Origin: Paenibacillus amylolyticus
Lineage (GTDB): Bacteria; Bacillota; Bacilli; Paenibacillales; Paenibacillaceae
Length of the DNA stretch: 64,000 nt
Direction of reading: 5' to 3'
NCBI RefSeq assembly: GCF_001570725.1
Contig: NZ_BCNV01000006.1
Location: 186,001-250,000 of the forward strand
Below are positions 17,917 to 26,797 of this stretch, piece by piece. Numbering within the stretch: position 1 is the stretch's first letter; the number at the start of each line of letters is the position of its first letter. The position numbers were made by a program, and so were the translations under genes. The notes beneath the pieces are model-generated. The model worked only from the letters and a program-made list of their open reading frames with translations. It was not told the origin of the DNA and made no database searches.

Positions 17917-18891
17917 TTAGTTCTCATTCTGTTCGTCAGACAGGTCATACGTATCCTCATCGAGCAAGCCACGGATGAAAGCTTCAAAATTCGGCGCAAG
18001 ATATGTAATCTCATAATCATTTTCCTGATCCACATGAACCACACAAGGCTCGCCTTCAGGACCACAGAAGCGATAATCCAGCATAACGACATCATGACCA
18101 GCGGACGGACAATCACAGATTACAATCCCCAGATCGGGGTATCCCCAATCTTCGATCATGAACCGACTTCCCAACTCACCGCCCAGCGCGTATATCTTAT
18201 CGTGTCCGATTCCCATAATGCTTGAAATGGCAATGTGATCATCAGCCCAGGAAGTCGCTTCTTTGGTAGGAAATACAGTGCGCGCGGGGATGCCGCCGTT
18301 CTGGGTATTCATTAAATGAATATAGGAAGCGGGCAGCTTGTACCCCAGTTCCTTCTCAATAGATACAATCTCTTCTTCATCGAAAGGTTCCGATACATGA
18401 TTTTCCTGCGCATAATCGCTGTGTACCCAGAACGTTCCGGGAGCGTAAGTCCCTGATGCCGCTCTTAGATGGTTCTGTGTGCCGCTCTGCTCCAATGCTG
18501 CGATATTCTCTTCATGGCGTTGTCGATCAAGCCGCATCTTCTCCGCTTGGGGGCGAATCTGGCGAAGGAATTCAAGCGTAGACTCATCATGAGGCAGAAG
18601 TTCGTCAGCTCTCTCAAAAGCCAGTAGTGCCTGTTCATAGCTCGCGATGTAACAGTATGCGTAACCCAAGCGGTATTGCCAGAGCGGGTCGTTTAACCCT
18701 TGCTCCTGTACTGACAACAAATGTTGAATAGCTTCGCGGTATCATGCGTCATTATTATAGGCTCTGGCGAGTTGACCAATCAGATCATAATCCTGCTCTG
18801 AGACGGGGATACGTTCAATACGTTCGATAATGAGTCTGAATTGGTCCTGCTCATGCCACAAGTTGATTTGTTCCAGCAGTTCTCTATCCAT
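17917..18891 (-). pseudogene. SMI1/KNR4-family (SUKH) gene with an N-terminal TPR, interrupted by an in-frame TGA
   Basis: The intact frame runs from ATG 18891, preceded by GAGG, to the stop at 17917, but a TGA codon lies in frame at 18744-18742, after about 49 codons. Coding resumes at once in the same frame with Y-R-E-A-I-Q-H-L-L. Residues 1-130 read as TPR repeats, and residues about 150-300 as a SUKH domain (YKLPASYIHLMNTQNGG, then GYPDLGIVICDCPSAGHD). SUKH proteins often act as immunity proteins to contact-dependent toxins. The gene is either a recent nonsense mutant, possibly with internal re-initiation giving a shorter protein, or a base error. Confidence 0.75.
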
Positions 18892-18957
18892 TAATAGGCC
18901 TCATTTCAGTCGGAGGGATGTGAATCTCTTCCAAACTATCTTACTAGGTTAAGGGAC

Positions 18958-19012
18958 AAAAAAACACTCCCGCATGCAGATAGCCATGAAGGCATTCTAT
19001 CCAAGGGAGTGC
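18958..19012 (-). terminator. Terminator of the ribonucleotide reductase operon
   Basis: On the minus strand CACTCCC...GGGAGTG, with further internal pairing, is followed by seven Ts, shortly after the beta-subunit stop. Confidence 0.85.
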
Positions 19013-19057
19013 TTTAATGTGTGCTTATTTATATTGGTAATACTCGATCAGTAGAGT

Positions 19058-20089
19058 TTACAAATCGTCAAATCCGTTATCGTCGCCAACTTTACCATAG
19101 TTACGGGATTTGGCTTCGAAGAAGTCGGTTTTGGTTGCATTCAGTGCTTCATCGGAGAATGGTTTGATCCAAGGCATGCAGTTTACATCCACACCTTCAT
19201 ACGCTTTCTCCATACCCATCAGACGCAGACGTTTGTTGGCGATGTACTTGATGTAGTCTTCCAACTCGTTCAGGTCAATACCGCGTACGTTGCTGAGTGT
19301 GTAATGTGCCCAGTTGGTTTCAAGCTCAACAGCACGATGGATGGTTTTGTATACATAGTCCATGTTCTCAGGTGTGTTCAGTTCAGGGAAGTCTACCAGC
19401 AACTGTTTGTACACTTCGGCGAAGAAGTAGCAGTGTTGGTTTTCATCCCGCTGGATATACGAGATCATTTGGCTGGTTGCCATCATTTTCTGGTCACGGG
19501 CCAGATTGTAGAAGAAGGCAAACGTACTATAGAAGAAGATTCCTTCGAGTACCAGATCGGCTACCATCGCTTGGAAGAATGTCTGTGGAGACGGCTCGTC
19601 CCGGAAGTTTTGATAGATATCAGCGATGAAACGGTTGCGGTCAAGCAGTACCGGATCGTGTTTCCAGTATTCAAAAATTTCTTTTTGCTCCCGATCGGAT
19701 ACGATCGAAGACAGGACGTAGGAATACGATTGGTTATGAACGACTTCCTGTTGTCCGATAATGGCCGAGATCGCTTCGAGTGAAGAATCAGTAAAGTAAC
19801 GTTTTACATCACCAACAAACATCGTCTGCATGGAATCAAGTACCGCAAGCAGGGAGATGTTGATTTTGAACGTACGTTGTTCTTCCTCGTCGAGTTGAGC
19901 AAACTGGGAAGCATCTTTGGACATTGGAATCTCGTCTGCGATCCAGTGGTTGAGCAGCAGTACTTTGTATAATTTGTACATATGAGGCATGCGAATGTCG
20001 TTCCAGTTCAGGATACCGGAGCATTCACCTTCAATAATACGGGTCGATTGGTTAGGGGCTTCGGTGTTGAAAATTTTCTGTACTTGCAT
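19058..20089 (-). CDS. Class I ribonucleoside-diphosphate reductase, beta subunit
   Basis: About 343 residues from ATG 20089, which follows AAGGAG. The diiron helix motif EVVHNQSY has Glu and His ligands and the radical Tyr at E+7, as in E. coli Glu115/His118/Tyr122. DLVLEGIFFYSTFAFFY and RDENQHCYFF supply the later Glu and His ligands. The protein ends in an acidic tail (DDNGFDDL) of the kind that docks to the alpha subunit. It makes the tyrosyl radical used by the alpha subunit. No nrdI or nrdH is adjacent, so I do not assign NrdB or NrdF. Confidence 0.93.
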   Translation of the reverse strand: MQVQKIFNTEAPNQSTRIIEGECSGILNWNDIRMPHMYKLYKVLLLNHWIADEIPMSKDASQFAQLDEEEQRTFKINISLLAVLDSMQTMFVGDVKRYFTDSSLEAISAIIGQQEVVHNQSYSYVLSSIVSDREQKEIFEYWKHDPVLLDRNRFIADIYQNFRDEPSPQTFFQAMVADLVLEGIFFYSTFAFFYNLARDQKMMATSQMISYIQRDENQHCYFFAEVYKQLLVDFPELNTPENMDYVYKTIHRAVELETNWAHYTLSNVRGIDLNELEDYIKYIANKRLRLMGMEKAYEGVDVNCMPWIKPFSDEALNATKTDFFEAKSRNYGKVGDDNGFDDL

Positions 20090-20188
20090 TGTTCCGTTCA
20101 CTCCTTGAAATTTCATAATGTTCTGCCGACAGAACTTTGGAAAATCATCTATATCAACATCTTGCGATGCTGTGATCGTGTTTTAGGC

Positions 20189-20238
20189 AAAAAAGAACCA
20201 GGGCAACGCCATTTTGCAATCAAAACAGGATGCCCTGG
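20189..20238 (-). terminator. Intercistronic terminator-like hairpin between alpha and beta subunit genes
   Basis: CCAGGGCA and TGCCCTGG close a long stem, followed on the minus strand by TTCTTTTTT. It lies between the alpha stop and the beta start, so it may set the alpha to beta ratio. Confidence 0.65.
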
Positions 20239-20298
20239 TGGTCACCTTGAATCTAGTAAATCTTCTCTATCGTGGATAAAACGTAACTTGCGATAAAA

Positions 20299-22617
20299 TC
20301 AAGCTTCTTCAATCGTTAATGCCCGGCTACGAACATAATAAGTTGATTTCATGCCGGCTCTCCAGGCGTGCAGATGCAATTCCAGGAATTCTGTTGCTTT
20401 GATATCCGGTCGAACGTAGAAGTTGAAGCTTTGTCCCTGATCGACGTGACGCTGACGGGCAGCTGCCATATTAATGGAAGCATGTTGATCCACCATGAAC
20501 GCCGTTTGGTAATAAGGGCTTGTTTTTTCGGACAGATCCGGAGCTGGATTGGCAATTTTGTACGTTGTTTTCTCTTCATAAGATAACAGCTCATAGAGCG
20601 GATCAATACTAGCCGTTGAACCGGCAATGATGGACGTGGAACCGTTAGGTGCAATGGCGAACAACCAAGCATTACGTACACCGTTTTGTTGTACTTCAGC
20701 TTGCAGTTCTTTCCACTGTTCGGTTGTCACGAACTCGCCTACACGCTCACCTGACGTGTACTCGCGTTGGTCAAAGTAGTGACCACTTTCCCAATCGGAA
20801 CCTTTGAATTTCGGATAATGTCCTTTTTCTTTGGACAGTTCCATACTGGATTTCACGAGCAGGTAGTTAATTTTTTCATACAGATTATCGTTATATGTTA
20901 CCGCTTCTTCAGACTCCCAATGAATGCCTTCGAGAGCAAGCAGGTGGTGAAGTCCAAACGTTCCCAGACCGACTGCGCGATATTGGCTGTTGGTATATTG
21001 GGCTTGCAACACTTCAATGTTGTTAATGTCGATAACGTTGTCCAGCATGCGCACCTGAATCGGAACGAGACGCTCCAATACATTATGAGGTATAGCACGT
21101 GCCAGATGGATGGAGTTCAGGTTGCAGACAACAAAGTCGCCAGGCACTTTGGAAATCACGATGCGAGTTTGTCCATCTTTGGTTACGAGTTCTTCCTTTT
21201 CAATCACAGTGGCAGACTGGTTCTGCATGATTTCGGTACACAGGTTGGAGGAGTATACCATACCGTGCGCACGGTTAGGATTCGAGCGGTTAACCGTATC
21301 CCGGTAGAACATGTATGGCGTACCTGTCTCCAGTTGGGATTTCAGTACACGCTTCATGATATCGATCGCCTGTACTGTAATCCGGGACAGCAGTGGGTGA
21401 TTCACCGCTTCTTCGTATTTATCACGGAACGCACCTTCGCCAAAGGACTCATCGTAGAAATCTTCCAATCCGAGTGCACGACCATTTTCGTCTTTCCAGC
21501 CCATCACTTTCTTCGTTTCGTGCGGACAGAACAGGCTCCATTCGCCGCGAGTGGATACCCGCTCCATGAACAAGTCAGGCAGACAGATGCCGTGGAATAC
21601 GTCATGCGCACGCATCCGCTCGTCGCCGTTGTTCAGCTTCAGATCGAGGAAGGCCAGGATGTCTTTGTGGAAAACGTCCAGGTAGACGGCAATGGCACCT
21701 TTACGTGTACCGAGCTGGTCTACGCTGACCGCTGTATTGTTCAGTTGGCGAATCCAAGGGATTACACCGGAACTTGTATTTTGGTGACCACGGATATCCG
21801 AACCACGAGCTCTGACTTTGCCGAGGTAAACGCCGATGCCGCCACCCATTTTGCTCAGACGTGCTACATCCGTGTTGGAATCGAAGATACCTTCGAGTGA
21901 GTCGTCCACCGTATCAATGAAGCAGCTGGAGAGTTGTCCGGCTACTTTTTTTCCTGCATTGGACATCGTAGGAGTAGCTGCGGTCATGTACATGTTGCTC
22001 ATTGCCCAGTAAGCTTCCTTGACGAGATCCATACGTTTCTCGGCAGGCTCCTGATGCATTAGGAACATGGCGATAACCATATAACGTTCTTGCGGCAATT
22101 CCATTACTTTTCCATCAAAATCGTGAGCGAGGTAACGTTCTGCCAGTGTGAGCAAGCCGATGTAATCGAAGAGCAGATCGTTGCGATAGTCAATGCATTC
22201 AGCAAGTTCGTCGATCTGTTCTTTGGTGTAACATTCCAGCAATTCTTCGCGGTAGATACCTTTCTTCACGAGATCTACAAGGAGAGGATGGAATGCGCCG
22301 TAAGGCTCGTCCGCGTAAGATTTGTATCTGCGGTTGGTAGCCGCTTTTTTGTATAGGGAAGTGAGCAGGGAGCGTGCCGCTGCAAATTTCCAATTAGGCT
22401 CCTCTTTAGTTACGAGTTCCAGTGCGCTCATGATAAAAGCGTTACTGATTTCGTCTCCGGTAACTTCATCACGGCGGAGCTTGCTGTTTACCCCACGTAC
22501 CAGACGTTCCTTGTCCAGCATTTCCAGTCCTTCCAGAGTACGGTCGGCATATACCGAGATGCGCATATCATCAAAGGCAAGCTGGCGGTTGTTCGGCTTG
22601 GTCACAACTTGTGGCAT
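20299..22617 (-). CDS. Class I ribonucleoside-diphosphate reductase, alpha subunit
   Basis: About 772 residues from ATG 22617, preceded by GAGGAA. Active-site residues are visible: Cys in LSSCFIDTVDDS (redox pair, E. coli Cys225), Asn-Leu-Cys-x-Glu in SSNLCTEI (Asn437, thiyl Cys439, Glu441) and Cys in VVCNLNSI (Cys462). Allosteric loops are near GGGIGVYLG, and a Tyr-Tyr for radical transfer is in STYYVRSRA. The N-terminus holds only a partial ATP-cone-like segment. The protein stops at ALTIEEA, right after the Tyr pair, so the usual C-terminal redox cysteine pair is absent. It reduces ribonucleotides to deoxyribonucleotides together with the downstream beta subunit. Confidence 0.93.
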   Translation of the reverse strand: MPQVVTKPNNRQLAFDDMRISVYADRTLEGLEMLDKERLVRGVNSKLRRDEVTGDEISNAFIMSALELVTKEEPNWKFAAARSLLTSLYKKAATNRRYKSYADEPYGAFHPLLVDLVKKGIYREELLECYTKEQIDELAECIDYRNDLLFDYIGLLTLAERYLAHDFDGKVMELPQERYMVIAMFLMHQEPAEKRMDLVKEAYWAMSNMYMTAATPTMSNAGKKVAGQLSSCFIDTVDDSLEGIFDSNTDVARLSKMGGGIGVYLGKVRARGSDIRGHQNTSSGVIPWIRQLNNTAVSVDQLGTRKGAIAVYLDVFHKDILAFLDLKLNNGDERMRAHDVFHGICLPDLFMERVSTRGEWSLFCPHETKKVMGWKDENGRALGLEDFYDESFGEGAFRDKYEEAVNHPLLSRITVQAIDIMKRVLKSQLETGTPYMFYRDTVNRSNPNRAHGMVYSSNLCTEIMQNQSATVIEKEELVTKDGQTRIVISKVPGDFVVCNLNSIHLARAIPHNVLERLVPIQVRMLDNVIDINNIEVLQAQYTNSQYRAVGLGTFGLHHLLALEGIHWESEEAVTYNDNLYEKINYLLVKSSMELSKEKGHYPKFKGSDWESGHYFDQREYTSGERVGEFVTTEQWKELQAEVQQNGVRNAWLFAIAPNGSTSIIAGSTASIDPLYELLSYEEKTTYKIANPAPDLSEKTSPYYQTAFMVDQHASINMAAARQRHVDQGQSFNFYVRPDIKATEFLELHLHAWRAGMKSTYYVRSRALTIEEA

Positions 22618-22807
22618 GAATATTCCTCGCTTTCGCATGTTTAAGAGATAAATTGGAGAAATTCTTTATATAAAGAATTGAGTGTCTTCTTACGGTGAGA
22701 AAAAGGTAAAGGTTGCGTTTGGCGGACTGAAACGGCGGTGACAGGTCATGTCTTAAATCGCTCAACTTGAGGAGCACAAAACAGCACAATGCAGAACATG
22801 CTCATAT

Positions 22808-22842
22808 AAAAAGCATTCTCCCCGCCTCGCGGCTGAAAATGC
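22808..22842 (-). promoter_or_regulatory. Terminator-like hairpin in the nrd leader (possible attenuator)
   Basis: On the minus strand GCATTTTC pairs with GAGAATGC, with inner GCC-GCGA-GGC, and is followed by five Ts, 190 bases before the alpha-subunit start. Transcription would have to read through it. Confidence 0.55.
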
Positions 22843-23104
22843 CCATGGATGCTCTGGCTTCCTTACTGTCTTAGAGGTTCAGTATATCGACAGAAAAGGG
22901 TGCTTATGTAAGCTTTTGTCTATTGCAGATGTACCTGTAGTTTGAGGATACCGGATGCAGTCCAAACAGCCCCGTTAACCTCCGAGTCAACTCTGTTTCG
23001 AGAAAGCGATTTACACCTACAGGGACGTGCCTTTGGAGGTGATTTCATCCTGTTTTTCGCGAGAATGCAGAAGGTGACTAATAGAAGCGGAGAAATCTAG
23101 TGTT

Positions 23105-23150
23105 ACTACATTTTGTAGCTGTCAACATACTGTAACCCAACATATTGTGT
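23105..23150 (-). promoter_or_regulatory. Candidate pair of NrdR boxes
   Basis: ACCCAACATATTGTGT (23135-23150) and ACTACATTTTGTAGCT (23105-23120) resemble the 16-bp NrdR palindrome and are 30 bp apart centre to centre, about three helical turns. A TTGACA on the minus strand (23125-23120) lies between their centres. NrdR represses nrd genes through such paired boxes. Confidence 0.5.
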
Positions 23151-23272
23151 TTGTAAAGTGGGCCGATACAGTAAAACGTAATTCCGAGTATACCATTTAA
23201 GCCAGGAATCCGCAAAGGAAAAGGACTGGAAGATTTGAAGATTTATCAAAAAAAAATTTTGACCAATTTGAA

Positions 23273-23320
23273 TGACGTCTTCACGTCAGTTTGAATTGTA
23301 ACGTATTCAACTGGTAGAAT
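23273..23320 (+). promoter_or_regulatory. Palindrome and candidate promoter of the MTH1187-family gene
   Basis: TGACGTCTTCACGTCA (23273-23288) is a perfect 6-bp inverted repeat. TTGAAT (23291-23296) and TAGAAT (23315-23320) follow with an 18-base spacer. Confidence 0.45.
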
Positions 23321-23391
23321 AAAAACAGTCAAAAAGCGACTAAAAATAAGTGGCAGCGGTTGTTCACGGGGCCCAGAGGAGGCGGAGCAAA

Positions 23392-23718
23392 ATGGCAATA
23401 GCAGAAGTGACTGTAATTCCAATTGGAACAGGTACAACGAGTCTGAGCGGTTATGTGGCAGACATGCAGAAGGTATTGGAACATCAACGGGGCATTACAT
23501 ATCAGTTAACTTCCATGAGCACCATTATTGAGGGGCCGCTTAACGAGGTCTTTACAGCAATTGCGGCTTTGCATGAAGCGCCGTTTTTGTCAGGAGCTCA
23601 GCGTGTATCCACATCCGTCAAGATCGACGACCGTCGGGATAAACCGGATGCCTCAAGCATACAGAAGTTACAATCGGTTCAGGACAAACTGACATCACTT
23701 CAGACAAGACCTAATTAA
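23392..23718 (+). CDS. MTH1187-family (DUF77, YqgV-like) thiamine-binding-type protein
   Basis: 108 residues with the family start MAIAEVTVIPIGTGTTSLSG and the central YQLTSMSTIIEGPLNEVF. It has a ferredoxin-like fold, and relatives bind thiamine or its parts as small oligomers. The ATG follows GGAGGCGGAG. It is a single-gene unit ended by a clear terminator. The C-terminus has about 15 extra polar residues, which is not unusual. Confidence 0.88.
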   Translation: MAIAEVTVIPIGTGTTSLSGYVADMQKVLEHQRGITYQLTSMSTIIEGPLNEVFTAIAALHEAPFLSGAQRVSTSVKIDDRRDKPDASSIQKLQSVQDKLTSLQTRPN

Positions 23719-23759
23719 CGAAGTACAACGCAGTGAAAAAAAATAGTCTCAAATCACTA

Positions 23760-23791
23760 CTGCAAGTCCCGGTCCGGGGCTTGCAGTTTTT
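23760..23791 (+). terminator. Terminator of the MTH1187 gene
   Basis: CTGCAAGTCCCGG pairs with CCGGGGCTTGCAG, followed by TTTTT. Confidence 0.9.
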
Positions 23792-23945
23792 GCTCTTTAT
23801 TGTGGTTTTCAAAGTTAGGCGATTCTTGCAAGGATTCTTTCAGAAATTCGCAGATTCTGCCGTGTCTTTCAACGAGAGACCACATATTTTATAGTATACT
23901 GTCAAGCTTTGTCGATGGTGGTATAAGAGGAAAGGAGCGATGAAA

Positions 23946-24314
23946 ATGCCCTATAGTACAGGTCTCCTCTTTAACTCTCCAAACGGGGGTGATCGTGCCA
24001 CACAATTAATTGTGACCTGTTTGAATGATTCGGTTAACATCCCATCCAACATTGAGCTTCAGGTCTTTCGCTGGGACACTTCACAGAACGCCAGAATTCC
24101 AATAGGTCATGATCTGTTCCAACTACCAGCTCAAGTGTCCAAAACTTTATTGTACACCCTGAATGCTGCTGATTATTTTGAGGTGCAGAGTGACTTTTTC
24201 AGCGCAACCAGCACGATTATTCAGGCTTATAGTTTGGACTCCGTAGGCAATATCACGCAGCGTGTGCTGCAATCGGAGATGATGTGGATAGACCGCTTTA
24301 CCAATATTCCATAA
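23946..24314 (+). CDS. Small protein of unknown function upstream of the Asp-box protein
   Basis: 122 residues from the second ATG (23946), which is 8 bases from AAGGAG; the first ATG at 23940 is only 2 bases away. It is strand-rich (LIVTCLNDS, IELQVFRWDT, STIIQAYSLDS) with no signal peptide or membrane segment. I do not recognise the family. It begins MPYSTG, and its neighbour begins MPVVNITG after the same kind of site. The pair is only 25 bases apart, so they are probably co-expressed partners. Confidence 0.65.
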   Translation: MPYSTGLLFNSPNGGDRATQLIVTCLNDSVNIPSNIELQVFRWDTSQNARIPIGHDLFQLPAQVSKTLLYTLNAADYFEVQSDFFSATSTIIQAYSLDSVGNITQRVLQSEMMWIDRFTNIP

Positions 24315-24339
24315 TTTCAATAGACGGAGGTGAATGCAG

Positions 24340-25572
24340 ATGCCGGTTGTAAATATTACAGGAGCACTGGGTGGCAGTCAGTTCGAACCGTCCATTGCGG
24401 TTAATGTATTACTTCCCAATATTATGTGCGTTGTTGCGGTCGATACAAGTGCGGGACCGACACGGACCGGATTCTATCGTTCCATTGACGGGGGGCAGAC
24501 CTGGACGACAGCAATCTTGCCACAGCCTGCCGGATACGAAGGTGCGGAAGCGCCTACGATTGATTATACCTTTCCGAGTACATTCATTGTGACGGTGCAT
24601 GTGTTCAATGGGGAGAATGACGGAACGATTATCAGCTATACGTCACTTGACGATGGGGTGACCTGGACTCCGCCTGTATTTATAAACAGAGGTTACGGAC
24701 TCGTTGTCCACAATGATGAACCGTTTATTGCCTGTGACCGCACACCAGGCAGTCCGTATCGAGGGAATGTTTATGTCGGCTATACCCCGCTGGCAACGGC
24801 AGCGTCTTCAATCTTTTTACAACGATCTGAGGATGTGGCGTCAACCTGGCAGATTCCGAGTCGGATTTCCAATCCAAGAGGTTTCCATGATCGGGCGACC
24901 ATCGGGATTGGATTCACAGGGGAAGTCTACGCCGGTTATATCCTCACGGGTCCTGGGAGTGCGTATGCGTTACTTCGGACTTCCTATGACGGGGGTGCCA
25001 CATTCCAGCCACCTATAAGTAATCAGTCCACACTAATTGCCTCTGTTGTACCTTCGCCACAGGTTCTGCCTGTACCGAATTATGCATTTCGAGTTCAAAC
25101 CAACCTGAACCTGGCTGCAGATATCTCCAACAGTATCTATAGTGGTAGGGTCTACGCCGTTTGGAACGATGCCCGGAATGGTTACACGGATGTATTCATG
25201 TGCAGCTCACCAGACGGATTGCTCTGGAGTGAGCCGGTCAGTATTACAGGAGCACCCGTGGGAACACAGAATTTCTTTCCTTCCCTTACGGTATCTCCAT
25301 TTACCGGTACAATAAGGGTTATTTATTATACCAACCAGTTAAATGGATTTTTGCTGGATGTATATGTGGCGGAGTCGTTTAACGGAGGGACAACCTTTAC
25401 GAATCGGAGACTCACTACAACATCGTTCAACCCGAATGGGAACTCGCCAACACCGACCGTGCTCATTGGCGACTATATCACTGCTTACACCCAGGCACCT
25501 GACAATCTGGCTGCGGTATGGATGGCAACAACCCCGCCCACAGGGAAGCTGGATGTATATTTCGGGTCATAA
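24340..25572 (+). CDS. Sialidase-like Asp-box (BNR) beta-propeller protein
   Basis: About 410 residues from ATG 24340, 9 bases after GGAGG. Asp-box motifs recur as SIDGGQTW, SLDDGVTW, SYDGGATF, SPDGLLW and SFNGGTTF, which mark a sialidase-type propeller. The catalytic Arg triad and Tyr-Glu of real sialidases cannot be identified with confidence. There is no signal peptide or cell-wall anchor. It may be an intracellular or spore-associated binding protein rather than an enzyme. It shares a terminator with the convergent lipoprotein gene. Confidence 0.75.
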   Translation: MPVVNITGALGGSQFEPSIAVNVLLPNIMCVVAVDTSAGPTRTGFYRSIDGGQTWTTAILPQPAGYEGAEAPTIDYTFPSTFIVTVHVFNGENDGTIISYTSLDDGVTWTPPVFINRGYGLVVHNDEPFIACDRTPGSPYRGNVYVGYTPLATAASSIFLQRSEDVASTWQIPSRISNPRGFHDRATIGIGFTGEVYAGYILTGPGSAYALLRTSYDGGATFQPPISNQSTLIASVVPSPQVLPVPNYAFRVQTNLNLAADISNSIYSGRVYAVWNDARNGYTDVFMCSSPDGLLWSEPVSITGAPVGTQNFFPSLTVSPFTGTIRVIYYTNQLNGFLLDVYVAESFNGGTTFTNRRLTTTSFNPNGNSPTPTVLIGDYITAYTQAPDNLAAVWMATTPPTGKLDVYFGS

Positions 25573-25601
25573 AACAGAGATGTGTCTATAAATTAAAGGA
25601 C

Positions 25602-25639
25602 AAAAGGACCAGCTTAATGTTCATTAAGCTGGTCCTTTT
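25602..25639. terminator. Bidirectional terminator
   Basis: A 17-18 bp perfect stem beginning AAAAGGACCAGC lies between converging genes, with Ts on each strand. Confidence 0.9.
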
Positions 25640-25657
25640 GTATATGCATGTAAAATA

Positions 25658-26782
25658 TTAATCTGCAATTACCAGTGAAGCACCAATCAAAGTAGCATTG
25701 GTATAACCACCACCAACATTTTCAAAAGAGAAGTTGGTAATTGGTGCACCGATCACAGTAGCGTAATCGCCGTCAAGCAGATCTCCCGTCGTTGCAGGGT
25801 ATAATGCTATAATATCGTTTCCGTTTTCATCCATGACATGAATGATAGAGAAAGTTGCTCCAAGAGAGCTATCTTCTTCAACGGAAATAACTTCCCCGCT
25901 AACTTGTACGAAAGTATTGTAATAGTTGGCCACATTTTTATTCAGATGACGGGTCGTTACATTGGAGTCAACGAGACCCCGTACCTTTTTGCTTAGTTCT
26001 GCCGTAATGGCCGGGAATACATCGCTATGTTTACCAAAGAAATCGTAAGAAGCCTGCTCCATAAAGGCTGTATCTTCTGTAATGTACGGAGTTAACTCAT
26101 TAAAGAAATCGGCAGCTGATGACGTGGCCGATGAATTTCCAGTCGTTGCAGTTGGTGTTGTTTGCTCCAGAGGAGCGGTAATGCTCAGGGAATCAAGGAT
26201 ATCTTTGATCTCGTCCTGATTATAAGTATCCTTGGCGTAGGTTAACGTCATGCTATAGAGTTCTGTATTGGTTGGAATCAGATATTGGACAAGGACAACA
26301 TCTGTACCCGATGTGTGTTTATACGAGCCTTCCAAGACACCAGCGCTATATTCTTTATAAGGCTTGTTTGTGTAGCTGGTTTTTTTATAATCGGAAATGC
26401 CGATAGTTGAACCGTTTTGTGTGTAATAATCAACTACATTATTGGCGTATTCTTCAGGGTTGATTGAACCTGATGGGCTAGCCTCAATCGTCAAGTTAAC
26501 GTTATCTGCAAATGTTGCTGATGAAGATTGGTCCGAGAAAGCAGCTTTAATTGCCGGAACATTCATTTGACTTGTATCTACGCTTTTCCAGGATTCAGGA
26601 TATGCAAAAGAAAATCCATCTCCACTATATGTAGTGTATTTCGCAGCTTTAGCTTCCGTTGAAACAGTTTCAGTTGCTTGGGTTGTTTCCGAAGTTTGGG
26701 TATCGGCTGTTGTGTTTGTTTCTGAATTGCCACAAGCGCTAAGCAATGCGGCTAGTGCCAGAATCGTAATAAGTTTCTTCAT
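25658..26782 (-). CDS. Lipoprotein with PsbP/DcrB-like and C-terminal OB-fold-like regions
   Basis: 374 residues. A short signal peptide ends at LLSAC, followed by a Thr/Ser/Glu-rich linker. Residues 50-210 contain YSGDGFSFAYPESWK, typical of PsbP/DcrB-like lipoproteins. A second Thr/Ser linker leads to a C-terminal region (about 290-374) with strands FVQVSGEVISVEE and ATVIGAPI, as in OB-fold tRNA_anti-like domains. It is probably anchored to the outer face of the membrane. It is the second gene of a two-gene unit behind an XRE regulator, 15 bases away. Function unknown. Confidence 0.75.
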   Translation of the reverse strand: MKKLITILALAALLSACGNSETNTTADTQTSETTQATETVSTEAKAAKYTTYSGDGFSFAYPESWKSVDTSQMNVPAIKAAFSDQSSSATFADNVNLTIEASPSGSINPEEYANNVVDYYTQNGSTIGISDYKKTSYTNKPYKEYSAGVLEGSYKHTSGTDVVLVQYLIPTNTELYSMTLTYAKDTYNQDEIKDILDSLSITAPLEQTTPTATTGNSSATSSAADFFNELTPYITEDTAFMEQASYDFFGKHSDVFPAITAELSKKVRGLVDSNVTTRHLNKNVANYYNTFVQVSGEVISVEEDSSLGATFSIIHVMDENGNDIIALYPATTGDLLDGDYATVIGAPITNFSFENVGGGYTNATLIGASLVIAD

Positions 26783-26797
26783 TATGTCTAATTTCTC

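Larger units (their letters stand above)
22618..23391. other. Long leader of the nrd operon and upstream region of the MTH1187 gene
   Basis: No gene is seen. Leftward it carries a terminator-like hairpin (22808-22842), other inverted repeats and candidate NrdR boxes (23105-23150), giving a leader of nearly 500 bases. Rightward it carries a candidate promoter and a small palindrome for the next gene. Confidence 0.6.

Noticed and set aside
20767..21900. 377-codon rightward frame opposite the reductase alpha gene
   Set aside because: It is an antisense shadow; the alpha subunit has full catalytic motifs on the other strand.
22843..23100. Cobalamin or other known riboswitch in the nrd leader
   Set aside because: No B12 box or other class-defining core could be matched by eye; only generic hairpins are visible.
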